NCBI GenBank assembly: GCA_021775095.1
Contig: JAJFII010000005.1
Location: forward strand, 25,393-89,392
DNA length: 64,000 nucleotides
Origin: Rhodospirillales bacterium
Lineage (GTDB): Bacteria > Pseudomonadota > Alphaproteobacteria > Rhodospirillales > Casp-alpha2
Direction of reading: 5' to 3'
Shown here: one piece after another, positions 22,685-33,235 of the stretch
How positions within the stretch are numbered: position 1 is the stretch's first letter
Layout of the letters: every line of letters begins with the position of its first letter
The notes under the pieces: model-generated
The model's input: only the letters and a program-made list of their open reading frames with translations
Told to the model about the DNA's origin: nothing
Databases searched by the model: none
Position numbers and translations under genes: made by a program

Positions 22685-24160
22685 TTATTTCAGCAAACTC
22701 TTAAATAGGGTCGAATAGGATGTCGCCGATGGTCCCCATCCCACGGGTTGTGCCATTGCCCGTTTTTGCAGATTTTGCCAAAGCGTTCGGTCCGCAAACA
22801 AATCACACATGCGTTCAATACCCCGGACAAGGCCATCCAAGCTGTCAGGTGCCACAACCACCCCGGTCGCCACCCCGGATCTGATGGCCGCCTCATTGGC
22901 GTCAATGACCGTGTCGGCGAGGCCTCCGGTGCGTGAAACCAACGGCAAGGTTCCATAGCGCAATGCATACATCTGAGTTAACCCGCAGGGTTCGAACCGG
23001 GACGGGACGACCATGACATCGGCACCCGCATAAATGCGATGGGATTGCGCTTCATCGTAACCAATATGGACGGCGACCCGACCACGGTTGGTTTTTGCCG
23101 CCTTGGTAAAGGCCGCTTCCAGTTCGGCGTCGCCCGAACCCAATATGATCAATCGCCCGCCCCGGCCAAGCAGCGCAGGTAATCCATCCAAAACCAAATC
23201 AAGCCCTTTTTGATGAGTCAGGCGACTGACGATGGCAAAAACCGGACCGTCGCCTGGCGTAAGGCCAAACTCGTCCTCCAACGCCCGGGTATTCTTTGCC
23301 TTCGCGGCCAGATTGCGGGGGCCATAGGGAAAAAGGATGTCCCTGTCGGTTTTTGGGTTCCAAGCCTTTAAGTCTACACCATTGAGAATTCCATAAAGTT
23401 TGTCCCGCCGGTATTGGATAACCCCGTCCAGGCCCATTCCAAATTCCGGGTCCAACAGTTCCTGGGCATAGGTGGGGCTAACCGTGGTAATGGCGTCGGC
23501 CGTCATCAAGCCGGCTTTCAAGGTGCTGATCTTACCCCAATATTCAAATCCGTCTTTTACAAACTGGGTTGCGGGCAAGCGTAACCGTTTCAAAAGGCTG
23601 GCGCGCGCCAACCCCTGAAAAGCGATGTTGTGGATGGTGATCAGGCTGGCCACATCGTCGGTTCCGGCGTACTTGAGATAGGCGGGTGCCAAACCGGCCT
23701 GCCAGTCATGGGCCTGGAGGATACGCGGTCGCCAGCCGTCGCTAAGACCGGTCCGTGCGATCTCCGCAGCGACCCACGACAAAGCTGCATAGCGCTGCGG
23801 ATTGTCAGCCCAGTCGTCGCCTTTTGAGTTCAAATAGATGGCCCCGGGCCGATCGAACAGATGCGGCGCATCAAGCAACAATAGATCAAGTGAACCGTCT
23901 TTTTTTAAGGTTTTTCCGGCCACAACCCGGGCTGGGCCGCCCATCAGTTTATTGACAGACCAAACAACTTTTGCTGATTTCAGGCGTTTGACCAGGCCCT
24001 GATAGGCCGGCAATAACGTTCTTAACCGCCATCCCTCGCCGGCCAACTCGCCAGGCAATGCGCCGACCACATCGGCCAAACCGCCGGTTTTCACCAGCGG
24101 GGCACATTCGGAGGCCACGGACAGGACGTTTTCAGATTTTTCCATAGGGGTAGGTACCAT
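22685..24160 (-). CDS. glgA: Glycogen synthase (ADP-glucose type, GT5)
   Basis: A 491-aa glucosyltransferase elongating alpha-1,4 glucan from ADP-glucose. The N-terminal ADP-glucose loop reads CAPLVKTGGLADVVGALPGE. The C-terminal Rossmann half contains VPSRFEPCGLTQMYALRYGT and GGLADTV, which hold the retaining-GT catalytic residues. Start is either ATG 24160 or ATG 24145 (MEKSENVLSVASE); neither has a clear ribosome site, and translation may depend on glgC, whose stop is five bases upstream. It works with GlgC (substrate) and GlgB (branching), both upstream in the operon. Confidence 0.93.
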   Translation of the reverse strand: MVPTPMEKSENVLSVASECAPLVKTGGLADVVGALPGELAGEGWRLRTLLPAYQGLVKRLKSAKVVWSVNKLMGGPARVVAGKTLKKDGSLDLLLLDAPHLFDRPGAIYLNSKGDDWADNPQRYAALSWVAAEIARTGLSDGWRPRILQAHDWQAGLAPAYLKYAGTDDVASLITIHNIAFQGLARASLLKRLRLPATQFVKDGFEYWGKISTLKAGLMTADAITTVSPTYAQELLDPEFGMGLDGVIQYRRDKLYGILNGVDLKAWNPKTDRDILFPYGPRNLAAKAKNTRALEDEFGLTPGDGPVFAIVSRLTHQKGLDLVLDGLPALLGRGGRLIILGSGDAELEAAFTKAAKTNRGRVAVHIGYDEAQSHRIYAGADVMVVPSRFEPCGLTQMYALRYGTLPLVSRTGGLADTVIDANEAAIRSGVATGVVVAPDSLDGLVRGIERMCDLFADRTLWQNLQKRAMAQPVGWGPSATSYSTLFKSLLK

Positions 24161-24165
24161 GCTTT

Positions 24166-25434
24166 TTATTGCGCGGCTTCGCGTTTATCGATCATTTCCT
24201 TGGTAATCAGACACACCCCTTTTTCCGATCTGCGGAACCATTTGGCATCTTCTACCGGGTCCTGTCCGACCACCAGGCCACTGGGAATAATCACACCGCG
24301 CTCAATGACCACATTGGTCAAACTGGCGTTTCGGTTAATTGTCACATAGGGCAGCGCGACGACGTGATTTAACGACGAAAACGAATGGGAATGCACACCG
24401 GTAAACAGCAGGGAATTGGACACCGTCGCGCCCGACAAAATACAGCCCCCAGAGACCAGGGAGCTGATCGCGGATCCGCGTCGGTTCGCGTCGTTATGGA
24501 TAAACTTTGCCGGCGGTACAATTTCGGAATAGGTCCATATGGGCCACTCCGTATCATACAGATCAAGCTCGGGCTCAAAATCCGTCAAATCCAGATTGGC
24601 CTTCCAAAAGGCGTCCAGGGTTCCCACATCACGCCAGTAGGGTTCGCTTTCCTTGTCGCTGGAAACGCAGGAATCCGAGAACCGATGGGCGATCGCCTTA
24701 CCATTTTTGACAATATGAGGAATCAGATCGGAGCCAAAATCATGGCTCGAATTTTCATCATCCGCATCTTCTAAAAGCAGCGCCCGCAAGAACCGCCAGT
24801 TAAAAACATAAATCCCCATACTGGCCAAAGTGACGTTCGGGTCCTCAGGCGTTCCTGGCGGATTTGCCGGTTTTTCAAGGAACGATTTGATCCGGCTATC
24901 GGTGTCGATGTCCATGACGCCAAACGCCGACGCTTCTTCCCTGGGCACGGTCAAACATCCGACAGTGACGTCCGCCTGTTGAGTGACGTGCTGCTGAAGC
25001 ATCACTTCGTAATCCATTTTATAAATGTGATCGCCGGCAAGAACCACAATGTAATCCACGTCATAACTGTCAATGATATCGATGTTCTGGGTTACTGCGT
25101 CGGCCGTGCCCAGGTACCATTTGTTTTCGGCGACCCGTTGCGATGCAGGCAAGATATCGAGATATTCGTTGCGTTCCGCCCTAAAAAAGTTCCATCCCCG
25201 TTGCATATGCCGGATCAGGCTATGGGCCTTATATTGGGTGGCAACAGCCATTTTACGAATACCGGAATTTAAGGCGTTGGACAGGGCAAAATCGATTATT
25301 CGGCTTTTACCGCCGAAATAAACGGCCGGTTTGGCGCGTTTTTCGGTCAACTCGAGAAGTCGGCTGCCGCGTCCACCGGCCAAAACGAAGGCCATTGATC
25401 TGTTCGCCAAACGTAAACTTGGGCTTTCCTGCAT
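24166..25434 (-). CDS. glgC: Glucose-1-phosphate adenylyltransferase
   Basis: A 422-aa ADP-glucose pyrophosphorylase, the committed and usually allosterically controlled step of bacterial glycogen synthesis. The nucleotidyltransferase signature [20 protein letters not shown] leads into [30 protein letters not shown] and the left-handed beta-helix tail ([27 protein letters not shown]) are also present. I chose the ATG at 25434 over a longer frame because GAGGGAG lies six bases upstream and it follows the glgB stop by 16 bases. Allosteric effectors cannot be read with confidence from sequence. Confidence 0.94.
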   Translation of the reverse strand: MQESPSLRLANRSMAFVLAGGRGSRLLELTEKRAKPAVYFGGKSRIIDFALSNALNSGIRKMAVATQYKAHSLIRHMQRGWNFFRAERNEYLDILPASQRVAENKWYLGTADAVTQNIDIIDSYDVDYIVVLAGDHIYKMDYEVMLQQHVTQQADVTVGCLTVPREEASAFGVMDIDTDSRIKSFLEKPANPPGTPEDPNVTLASMGIYVFNWRFLRALLLEDADDENSSHDFGSDLIPHIVKNGKAIAHRFSDSCVSSDKESEPYWRDVGTLDAFWKANLDLTDFEPELDLYDTEWPIWTYSEIVPPAKFIHNDANRRGSAISSLVSGGCILSGATVSNSLLFTGVHSHSFSSLNHVVALPYVTINRNASLTNVVIERGVIIPSGLVVGQDPVEDAKWFRRSEKGVCLITKEMIDKREAAQ

Positions 25435-25450
25435 TAGTTTCTCCCTCGTG

Positions 25451-27712
25451 TTATTGTTCAAACCGGTAAACCATCGTCGACAGGGGCGGCAGTGTGAGGA
25501 TTGCAGATTGTTCGCACTCCTGCCAAGACAGATTTTCTGTTAAAATACTTAAATCCTGGCTGCGGCCACCGCCCCCATACTTTTCAGAATCGGAATTTAA
25601 AATTTGCTGCCAGTGGCCGGGGCGCGGCAACCCAACCCGCCACTGGGGACGTTCGACGGGGGCAAAATTGCAAACCACAACAACCGGCGGGTCTTCAGGA
25701 TTACCAAAACGGGCAAAGGCGTATACGGACTCGGCTGCGGAATTCAGATCAAGCCAGCGAAAACCCGATGGATCACAATCCTTAACATGCAGCGTCGGCA
25801 GATCCCGGTACAGGCCATTGAGGTCACGGACCAGTGACTGCATACCCCGGTGCAAATCCTGATCCAGCAAGTGCCAGTCCAGACTGACGTCATGGTTCCA
25901 TTCGGCCACCTGGGCGAACTCGCAGCCCATAAACAACAGCTTTTTACCGGGATGGGTCCACATGAAGCCGTAGTAGGTTCGCAGGTTGGCAAAACGCTGC
26001 CATTCATCACCCGGCATTTTTGCAAGCATCGAACCTTTGCCATGCACAACTTCGTCATGGCTGATCGGCAGAATAAAATTTTCAGAAAAAGCGTACTGGA
26101 TGCCAAAGGTCATTTGGTGATGGTGATATTTGCGGTGGATCGGGTCGTGTTGAATATATTCCAGGGTGTCGTTCATCCAGCCCATGTTCCATTTAAAACC
26201 GAACCCCAGTCCACCATGGTCGGTCGGTCGGGAAACACCGGGGAATGCGGTTGATTCTTCGGCTGCCGTTAAAATCCCCGGGCATTCCCCATAGACCACT
26301 TCGTTCATGCGCTGCAAAACATTTATGGCTTCCAGGTTTTCCCGGCCCCCCAGGTGGTTTGGCACCCATTCGCCGGCATCGCGTGAATAGTCGCGGTACA
26401 ACATGGACGCCACCGCATCGACCCGCAGTCCATCAATATGATACTCGCGCAGCCAGTAGAGGGCGTTGGCGACTAAATAATTGGCGACTTCGGAGCGGCC
26501 ATAATTATAGATCAAGGTATTCCAATCGCGATGGAACCCTTCGCGCGGGTCGGCGTGCTCATAGAGGGCGGTACCGTTAAACGACCCCAGACCATGGGCA
26601 TCGGTCGGAAAGTGGCCAGGAACCCAGTCCATCAGGACACCCAGGCCTTTGCCATGGGCCGCGTCAACCAGAGCCCGAAATTCCTTCGGTGGGCCAAATC
26701 GAATGGTCGGCGCATACAGACCGACCGGTTGATAGCCCCACGAGCCGTCAAACGGATATTCACTGACCGGCATTAATTCCAGATGGGTAAATCCCATGTC
26801 AACGGCGTAATCGACCAGCACATCCGCCGCTTCCAGATAAGAAAGGCGGCGTCCCCCATCTTCGGGGATCCGTCGCCAACTTCCCAGATGCACTTCATAG
26901 ATCGAAATCGGCGCGGCGATGGTTTGTGCCGGGCCGCGGTTGTCCATCCAGTGTTCATCCTGCCACTGATGGCCTGCCAAATCACGGACCACGGAGCCGG
27001 TTTGCGGCGGATGTTCGCTGCCAAATCCAACCGGGTCCGCCTTTAGGGGAAGTGCGTGACCTTCTGCGTCAATGATCTGGTATTTGTAGACGGTGCCTTC
27101 ACCAACATCGGGAACGAATATTTCCCAGACGCCGGAACTGCCAAGGGACCGCATCGGATGGCGCCGACTGTCCCAGTGATTAAAGTCAGCGACCAGCGAA
27201 ACCCGTCGCGCATTTGGTGCCCACAAGGCAAAATGTGTGCCGTCGGTTTTTTCATGGCAGAGGACATGGGCCCCCAGGGCTTGCCACAAACGGCGGTGCG
27301 TGCCCTCCGAAATTAAATGCAGGTCAAGGGCACCCAGAACCGGGCCATAGCGAAAGGCGTCGCCGTGGGTCCAGCTTTGATCACCGGCAGAACCCTGCAA
27401 TCGATAGGCGGCCTTACGTGATAATCGCCCAACAAAAACGCCCGAAGCCTCGGGCACGGGCAGCAGGGGAGTCACTTTGTTTTTGCCCGTCAGAACCGCC
27501 ATCTGTTCGGCTCCCGGGTCAAAGGCACAAACCACATAACCGGCTTTTCTTTTGTGCCCTCCCAATAGGGAAAACGGATCGCCATGAGTGCCCTCGGCAA
27601 TGGCCCTGGCCTCCATCGGATCGATCAAATCGGTTACGACAAACCCGTTTGCGCGCTTTGCTGCCTTCGTTGCGGGCACCCCTGTTTCGTCCTTTTTGCG
27701 GGAATTTGTCAC
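25451..27712 (-). CDS. glgB: 1,4-alpha-glucan branching enzyme (GH13)
   Basis: A 753-aa branching enzyme making alpha-1,6 links in glycogen. It has the N-terminal extension seen in the E. coli type ([20 protein letters not shown]), a CBM48 module ([20 protein letters not shown]) and a GH13 barrel with [17 protein letters not shown] (nucleophile Asp), [10 protein letters not shown] (acid/base Glu) and [11 protein letters not shown] place the start at GTG 27712, whose GTGA overlaps the glgP stop; the longer open frame runs inside glgP. A downstream ATG is possible but would cut into the N-terminal domain. Translational coupling to glgP is likely. Confidence 0.92.
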   Translation of the reverse strand: MTNSRKKDETGVPATKAAKRANGFVVTDLIDPMEARAIAEGTHGDPFSLLGGHKRKAGYVVCAFDPGAEQMAVLTGKNKVTPLLPVPEASGVFVGRLSRKAAYRLQGSAGDQSWTHGDAFRYGPVLGALDLHLISEGTHRRLWQALGAHVLCHEKTDGTHFALWAPNARRVSLVADFNHWDSRRHPMRSLGSSGVWEIFVPDVGEGTVYKYQIIDAEGHALPLKADPVGFGSEHPPQTGSVVRDLAGHQWQDEHWMDNRGPAQTIAAPISIYEVHLGSWRRIPEDGGRRLSYLEAADVLVDYAVDMGFTHLELMPVSEYPFDGSWGYQPVGLYAPTIRFGPPKEFRALVDAAHGKGLGVLMDWVPGHFPTDAHGLGSFNGTALYEHADPREGFHRDWNTLIYNYGRSEVANYLVANALYWLREYHIDGLRVDAVASMLYRDYSRDAGEWVPNHLGGRENLEAINVLQRMNEVVYGECPGILTAAEESTAFPGVSRPTDHGGLGFGFKWNMGWMNDTLEYIQHDPIHRKYHHHQMTFGIQYAFSENFILPISHDEVVHGKGSMLAKMPGDEWQRFANLRTYYGFMWTHPGKKLLFMGCEFAQVAEWNHDVSLDWHLLDQDLHRGMQSLVRDLNGLYRDLPTLHVKDCDPSGFRWLDLNSAAESVYAFARFGNPEDPPVVVVCNFAPVERPQWRVGLPRPGHWQQILNSDSEKYGGGGRSQDLSILTENLSWQECEQSAILTLPPLSTMVYRFEQ

Positions 27713-30138
27713 AGTGCAGGCACCACGTTCCAGATCTCTTTCATGTAACTGCGAATGGTTCGATCTGACGAGAACCATCCAACCCGTGCGGTATTTGAGG
27801 CGGCCATACGGGCCCAGGCACCGGCGTCGCGAAACACCTGGTCCACCTCGCGCTGTTTGCCGTAATAACTATCGAAATCCGCACAAACCAGGAAGTAGTC
27901 GTGGTTATTCATGAGATCAACCAATCCCTGATAGCGGTCCGGCTCGCCGGGTGAAAACACCCCGTCGCCGATCAGTTTTAAGGCGTTCGACAGATGCGGG
28001 CTGTTGGAAATGGCCTTCCTTGAATGGTCGACGTCGTCGCGCCGTGCTTCCGCCTGCTCTGCGGTCATGCCGAACAGAAAAAAGTTTTCGGCACCGACGG
28101 CGGCGCGAATTTCGACGTTCGCCCCGTCCAGGGTGCCGATGGTCGGTGCGCCATTCATGGCAAACTTCATGTTACCAGTGCCCGAAGCCTCTTTTCCGGC
28201 GGTTGAAATTTGTTCCGACAAATCGGTCGCCGGAATCAGCAGTTCGGCCATGGAAACATTGTAATTGGCCGGGTATACAACGGACAGACGGCCCTTCATG
28301 GCCGGATCCCGATTAACGACTTTTGCCACATCATTGATCAGATGAATGATTTCCTTGGCTACCACATAACCGGGTGCCGCCTTGCCGCCGAATATTTTAA
28401 CCCGTGGTGTCCATTCCGCACCGGGGTTTTCACGAATTTCGTGCCAAAGGGCGACGGTCTCGAGGATATTCATGAGTTGGCGTTTGTATTCATGGATTCG
28501 TTTAATCTGAACATCAAACAACGCCGATGGATCAATCGATACCCCCCAGTCCTGCTGTAACCAGTAGGCCAAACGGATTTTATTTTGTTGTTTGGCGGCG
28601 GCGAATTTGTCGAGAAAAGCCGCATCATCGACAAACGGCCGCAATTCATCCAGCCGAGCAAGATCGTCGACCCAGCCGTCGCCAATGGTCTCGTTAATCA
28701 AATGACTTAACGGGCGGTTACAGGACCACAACCAGCGACGCGGGGTAACCCCGTTGGTCTGATTGATGATCCGATCTGGGTGCAGGTTATGTAATTTCTG
28801 AAAGACAGTTTTTTTCATCAAATCCGTATGCAGGGCCGAGACACCGTTCACCTTATGGGCACATATGAAAGCCAATTCGCCCATTTTCACTTCGCCTTTT
28901 TCCATGGCGGTGACGGCTTTTGGGCGGCCTGGGTTCTGTTTGGCATGGAGACCGTCGATCCGTTCGATTATCTGCATATGGCGCGGCAATATGCGCGTCA
29001 TCAGGGGCTCAGACCAACGTTCCAGGGCCTCCGGCAACAAAGTGTGGTTGGTGTAAGACAGACAGGCCCGGGCCAATTCAAAGGCCACGTCAAAGGCCAG
29101 GCCGTTTTCGTCGTGCAACACCCGGGTCAGTTCCGGTCCGGCGATGGCCGGGTGGGTGTCGTTCAATTGAATGGCCACACGTTCCGGTAATTTTTTGATA
29201 TCGTCGCATTCCGATTTGAACCGGCGAACAATATCGCGAATCGACGCGGCGGTGAAGAAGTATTCTTGTTTCAGGCGCAATTCCTTGCCCTGATCCGTCG
29301 TATCATCGGGATAGAGAACTCGACTAATGGTCCGCGCCAGGGCTTCTGGTTCGGCCGCCGCCGTATAGTTGCCCTGATTAAACTGCTCCAGATCAAAAAT
29401 TTTTGTCGGGATCGCCGACCACAATCGCAGGGTATTTGCCCAGCGCCCCTGCCAACCAATAATCGGCGTATCATAACCGGACGCAATCACCGCTTCGGTC
29501 GGAGTCCACAGGGCACGGTCGCGGGTCTCGACAACGGTCCCGCCAAAACCAATTTCGTAGGCGACCTCCGGTCGCTCAAATTCCCAGGCGTGACGTTGGG
29601 TCAACCAGGTTTCCGCTGTTTCAATCTGCCGACCATCCTCAAAACTTTGCCGAAACAAGCCGTGTTCATAACGAATACCATAGCCATAGGCGGGGCAACC
29701 AATGGTCGACATGGATTCTAAAAAGCACGCCGCCAGCCGCCCCAGGCCTCCATTGCCGAGGGCGGCGTCCGGCTCGTCTCTGATGACCGCATCGTAATCA
29801 ACCCCACAGGACGCAAGGGCTTGGCGGGCCCGTTCATCGAGGCCAAGATTGACAATGGCATCTTCCAGTAGGCGCCCGATTAAAAATTCCATCGACAGAT
29901 AATAGACTCGTTTATGCTGTAACTCGTAGGTACGCTGCGTCGACTTGAACCAGGGATCAACTATTTTGTCTCGAATCGCCAGGGATAAGGACATGCGCCA
30001 ATCGTAAAGGGTTGCATGTTTTGGATTTTTACCAAGCGCGTATTTTAAATGGTTATCGACGGCTTGGCGCAAATCGTCAGCGGATTCAGAGGCATACTCG
30101 ATTTCAGAACGAGCCGGTGATTGTTGGGATTCAAACAT
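27709..30138 (-). CDS. glgP: Glycogen/starch phosphorylase
   Basis: An 809-aa PLP enzyme releasing glucose-1-phosphate from the non-reducing ends of glycogen. The PLP-lysine region ASGTGNMKFAMNGAPTIGTL and the N-terminal half (ALGNGGLGRLAACFLESMST) match the family, and length is standard. The ATG at 30138 has AAGGA upstream. It is the first gene of the seven-gene operon, so synthesis and breakdown enzymes would share one transcript and balance is presumably set at enzyme level. The promoter should lie in 30139-30396. Confidence 0.94.
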   Translation of the reverse strand: MFESQQSPARSEIEYASESADDLRQAVDNHLKYALGKNPKHATLYDWRMSLSLAIRDKIVDPWFKSTQRTYELQHKRVYYLSMEFLIGRLLEDAIVNLGLDERARQALASCGVDYDAVIRDEPDAALGNGGLGRLAACFLESMSTIGCPAYGYGIRYEHGLFRQSFEDGRQIETAETWLTQRHAWEFERPEVAYEIGFGGTVVETRDRALWTPTEAVIASGYDTPIIGWQGRWANTLRLWSAIPTKIFDLEQFNQGNYTAAAEPEALARTISRVLYPDDTTDQGKELRLKQEYFFTAASIRDIVRRFKSECDDIKKLPERVAIQLNDTHPAIAGPELTRVLHDENGLAFDVAFELARACLSYTNHTLLPEALERWSEPLMTRILPRHMQIIERIDGLHAKQNPGRPKAVTAMEKGEVKMGELAFICAHKVNGVSALHTDLMKKTVFQKLHNLHPDRIINQTNGVTPRRWLWSCNRPLSHLINETIGDGWVDDLARLDELRPFVDDAAFLDKFAAAKQQNKIRLAYWLQQDWGVSIDPSALFDVQIKRIHEYKRQLMNILETVALWHEIRENPGAEWTPRVKIFGGKAAPGYVVAKEIIHLINDVAKVVNRDPAMKGRLSVVYPANYNVSMAELLIPATDLSEQISTAGKEASGTGNMKFAMNGAPTIGTLDGANVEIRAAVGAENFFLFGMTAEQAEARRDDVDHSRKAISNSPHLSNALKLIGDGVFSPGEPDRYQGLVDLMNNHDYFLVCADFDSYYGKQREVDQVFRDAGAWARMAASNTARVGWFSSDRTIRSYMKEIWNVVPAL

Positions 30139-30396
30139 GTTTTACAAATTCCTTAGACCTTACTTAAGCGTTACGACCTTTATTTTATCGCGTTGCGCCT
30201 GGAATGTACCGAATTTCCCGCGTTTTATGGGTTGGCTATTTGAAAATGTGGCATTTGCGCTACAGCTCCATATAGCAATTTCTCCATTTGTCCACTTTCC
30301 TCGCCACCGTCTGTCGGTCATGTGACATTGTTGGGTCGCCATCCGGTGACGTTACCGGCGATCCGGTTTCATTTCTAACGTCTGAAAACCGACATT

Positions 30397-32109
30397 TCAG
30401 CTTTGCCCGACAGCCGTTGGTAAGGTCACGATTACGGAGGTGCCTCGGTTTACGTCACTTTCGATTATCAAGCTCCCATGGTGGGCTTCGACCAGCGTCT
30501 TGGCTATTGCCAAACCCAATCCGGTTCCTTCCTGGCTTACGTGCGGATTTGGATTAGCTTTCGTAAAGGGTTCCGTTATTTTATCCAAAATATCGGCAGG
30601 AATGATAACACCGTAATTTTGAACCGTAATTTGTATCCTTGAACCGGATAAAACGGAACCAACGGATATCGCTCCGTTGGTATCTGAAAATTTGACGGCA
30701 TTCGCCATCAGATTCAAAAAAATCTGCAGAATTGCGCGTTTGTCCGCGTTTAGGGATTGGGCATTGCTTTGCAAGTCGACAGATATGTCGAGCTGCTTCT
30801 CCGATAGGGTGATTTCGAGTGTTTTCATACATTCCGAAAATATGTCATTCAGGTTGACCTGCTCAAAGTTCATGGCATATTTACCGGCTTCGATTGCAGA
30901 AATGTCCAAAATATCGTTTATCAGCAACAATAAATGGTCGCCGCTGGCGTGGATATCGGTCGCATAGTCGGCATAATTCTTGGAGCCCAAGGGGCCAAAG
31001 TATTCGAGGCGGATCATGTCACTAAACCCGAGAATGGCATTCAGCGGTGTACGCAATTCATGGCTCATCGTGGCGAGAAATTCTGACTTGGACTGGTTGG
31101 CGTATTCGGCATCCGTCAGGGCCCTGTTCAAGGACATTTCCATCTCCTTGTGATGTGAAATATCTGTCAAAATCGTTAAAATAACGGCCGGCTTGTCAGG
31201 AGAAAGCACCAAGGTCGATTTATAGATTGATAGATGGCGGGTTTGACCATCCAAAAATGGAATATATCCTTCCTCTTTATTGATCTTTGCCAGGGTTAAG
31301 ACGCCGTCCTCGATCATCCTCGAATTTAGCACAATATCCTTCGGGAATAGGTCTTTAACATTGAGACCTATTATTTGCCCGACATCTCTACCGTGCCATT
31401 GAGCGTATGTTTTGTTTACCAGTAAATACTGACCACTCTCGTCTTTCAGAGTGATTGCATTTGGCGAACTGTCAAACACCGCTCGAAAACGATTTTCGCT
31501 CTCGCTCAGTTCGGCACTCGTTTGTTTTAAAGCGTCTTCCGTTTTCAATCGGTTGCGCGTATCCTGCAGCATTAACCCCAAAAGGGGCGTCGCCAAGGTA
31601 AATACAGTCACGTAGGGCAAGATTAGAGTTGCAAAAAGTTTTTTGATCACCGGGTCAGGAAGCAAAAGAAACCAAAGAACACTAACCCCGTGCACGACAA
31701 AACCAAAACCCAACAAACTGATAAAGTTTATAGAAACCCATCCGCGATGGTGAAAATAACGATAGACAAGTCCCAACAAGGTACAAGAGACAATTACGCC
31801 GACGCCAACACCGGCACCTGCTCCGCCCAGCCATAACCGATAACCCCCGGCATGAACCATTGCTATTCCGGCAACGACGGGGCCGCCAAATAGGCCGGCG
31901 ACGGAGAGTACGACCGAACGGGCATCAAAGATAACGCCGGGCGTAAATTGTATAGGCGCGTACATACCGATAATACATATGATGCCATAAAGCAGGCCGG
32001 AGATAATAACTTTGACAAGATTGTACGTCTGCCAATATCGGATGACGTAACTTTCGATCAAGCAGAGTGCGATAAGTGTCGCCCCTCCCCGAATTAGTTC
32101 AATAAGCAT
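30397..32109 (-). CDS. Membrane sensor histidine kinase (LytS-type 5TM, PAS, HisKA, HATPase)
   Basis: A 570-aa hybrid-free sensor kinase. Residues 1 to ~190 form about six membrane segments resembling the 5TMR-LytS sensor (SVAGLFGGPVVAGIAMVHAG). A PAS domain follows (ENRFRAVFDSSPNAITLKDESG), then a HisKA box MSHELRTPLNAILGFSDM with His350 as the phosphorylation site, then an HATPase with NLMANAVKFSDT and GTGLGLAIAKTLVEAH. The ATG at 32109 follows AAAGGGG. No response regulator is adjacent, so it is an orphan kinase. The signal is unknown; it sits upstream of the glycogen operon on the same strand, but a link is speculative. Confidence 0.9.
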   Translation of the reverse strand: MLIELIRGGATLIALCLIESYVIRYWQTYNLVKVIISGLLYGIICIIGMYAPIQFTPGVIFDARSVVLSVAGLFGGPVVAGIAMVHAGGYRLWLGGAGAGVGVGVIVSCTLLGLVYRYFHHRGWVSINFISLLGFGFVVHGVSVLWFLLLPDPVIKKLFATLILPYVTVFTLATPLLGLMLQDTRNRLKTEDALKQTSAELSESENRFRAVFDSSPNAITLKDESGQYLLVNKTYAQWHGRDVGQIIGLNVKDLFPKDIVLNSRMIEDGVLTLAKINKEEGYIPFLDGQTRHLSIYKSTLVLSPDKPAVILTILTDISHHKEMEMSLNRALTDAEYANQSKSEFLATMSHELRTPLNAILGFSDMIRLEYFGPLGSKNYADYATDIHASGDHLLLLINDILDISAIEAGKYAMNFEQVNLNDIFSECMKTLEITLSEKQLDISVDLQSNAQSLNADKRAILQIFLNLMANAVKFSDTNGAISVGSVLSGSRIQITVQNYGVIIPADILDKITEPFTKANPNPHVSQEGTGLGLAIAKTLVEAHHGSLIIESDVNRGTSVIVTLPTAVGQS

Positions 32110-32175
32110 ACGACCCCTTTACTTACGCGATCATCAGGAATCCCCCACGCGGAAGAATTTCGACATATAATTTTA

Positions 32176-32195
32176 CTTAGAGTCAGGACCCTAAG
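32176..32195. repeat. Solo palindrome resembling a transposable-element end
   Basis: CTTAGAGTCAGGACCCTAAG is a near-perfect palindrome (one mismatch) upstream of the histidine kinase gene. Its core GTCAGGACCC matches the terminal repeats of the element at 61021-61286 (AGGGTCAGGAC...). It may be a relic end or a target for the same transposase. It could also be a transcription-factor site. Confidence 0.35.
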
Positions 32196-32390
32196 CTAAT
32201 CGTAATGCCAAAACAAAGCTCCGGCAATACAACCAGACCGGTCATACCGACTGGCGTTGGCCGTCGTCACTTTATGGAATAAGCATGCCGATGCATCGCA
32301 CCATCTCGTACCGGACCGGCGCGCTCGTGCCCAGCGGCGGATTTACCGTGGATGATTTGCCATGGATTAAGACGCCACCCAATTCCAGAA

Positions 32391-32837
32391 TTATGGCTGC
32401 ACCGTATGGCTAACCGTTTCCGGCCCCTCACCACCGAACCAGGTGGCAAAAAACCCCATGATCCACCCAATTACAGCCCCTTCCAGAACAAACCAAAATG
32501 GCGATGTCATCAGACTGCCAGGACCAAACAGCATCTCCAGCAGGGTTGCCATGGCGTCATAGGCGAAGAAGACCAGGACAAAATTCATCCACGCGCCAAT
32601 CACCGGCGCGCGAAACCACCATGGCATCGGCAGGTGCAGGACCGGATGCCAGGTGAATACGCCAAAAACCCCTACGACCGCGCCAACCGTTATATACCAC
32701 AACAGGATTCCCCAACGGATCATATTACCGGACTCAGGCCAAATATGGGGCATTGTTAAAAATCCGGCGAGGCCAACCACCAGGCCGACCCCCTTACCGA
32801 TGGCTATCCTTGTGATGAGTGATGGTTTTATGTGCAC
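32391..32837 (-). CDS. Uncharacterised integral membrane protein
   Basis: A 148-aa protein with about four hydrophobic segments: GVGLVVGLAGFLTM, WGILLWYITVGAVVGVFGVF, AWMNFVLVFFAYDAMATLL and FVLEGAVIGWIMGFFATWF. A WHPVLHLPMPWW loop joins the second and third. No catalytic motif recognised. I use GTG 32837 because AAGGAG lies seven bases upstream; a frame extending 13 codons further has no ribosome site. It stands alone on the minus strand upstream of the kinase, with a ~280-base gap, so it is probably monocistronic. Confidence 0.7.
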   Translation of the reverse strand: MHIKPSLITRIAIGKGVGLVVGLAGFLTMPHIWPESGNMIRWGILLWYITVGAVVGVFGVFTWHPVLHLPMPWWFRAPVIGAWMNFVLVFFAYDAMATLLEMLFGPGSLMTSPFWFVLEGAVIGWIMGFFATWFGGEGPETVSHTVQP

Positions 32838-33235
32838 GCCATTTCTCCTTAAGTTTGTGAAAAAAAGCATCAGCATTTGTTGACGATCATTGCCCGACGG
32901 ATATAAAACTCAGGAAAAATGATCCCAGCAATGGGTGTAACCATTGCCGAGCGGCATCACAAAAGGCTCTGTCGACGGCGTCCATGACAAACTTTAAACC
33001 GGGTCCCTGGCGAAGCCCCAAACCGCAGTAACAGAAATATAAAACCGCTCATTGGTGCCGACAATGACCTGAATCAAGGGACCAGGGCCATCGTTAATTC
33101 TGAGACCCGGGCGCCGGCCTCCCAGTCACGCGAACATATAAAACCCCGTAGAACCGGAGTATTTGCGGTATTTGCCGTATTTAGCCCGTGGATTATCCTG
33201 AAATCGGGACAATCAGAGAAATGCCCTGATTGATT
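32838..33235. other. Intergenic stretch, no gene seen
   Basis: Roughly 400 bases between the DapA-like gene and the small membrane protein gene. I see no supported ORF. A weak inverted repeat, CAATCAG at 33210-33216 and CTGATTG at 33226-33232, lies just beyond the DapA-like stop codon and could form a short hairpin. It lacks a T-tract in the gene's direction, so terminator function is doubtful. The promoter of the small membrane protein gene should also lie here. Confidence 0.4.
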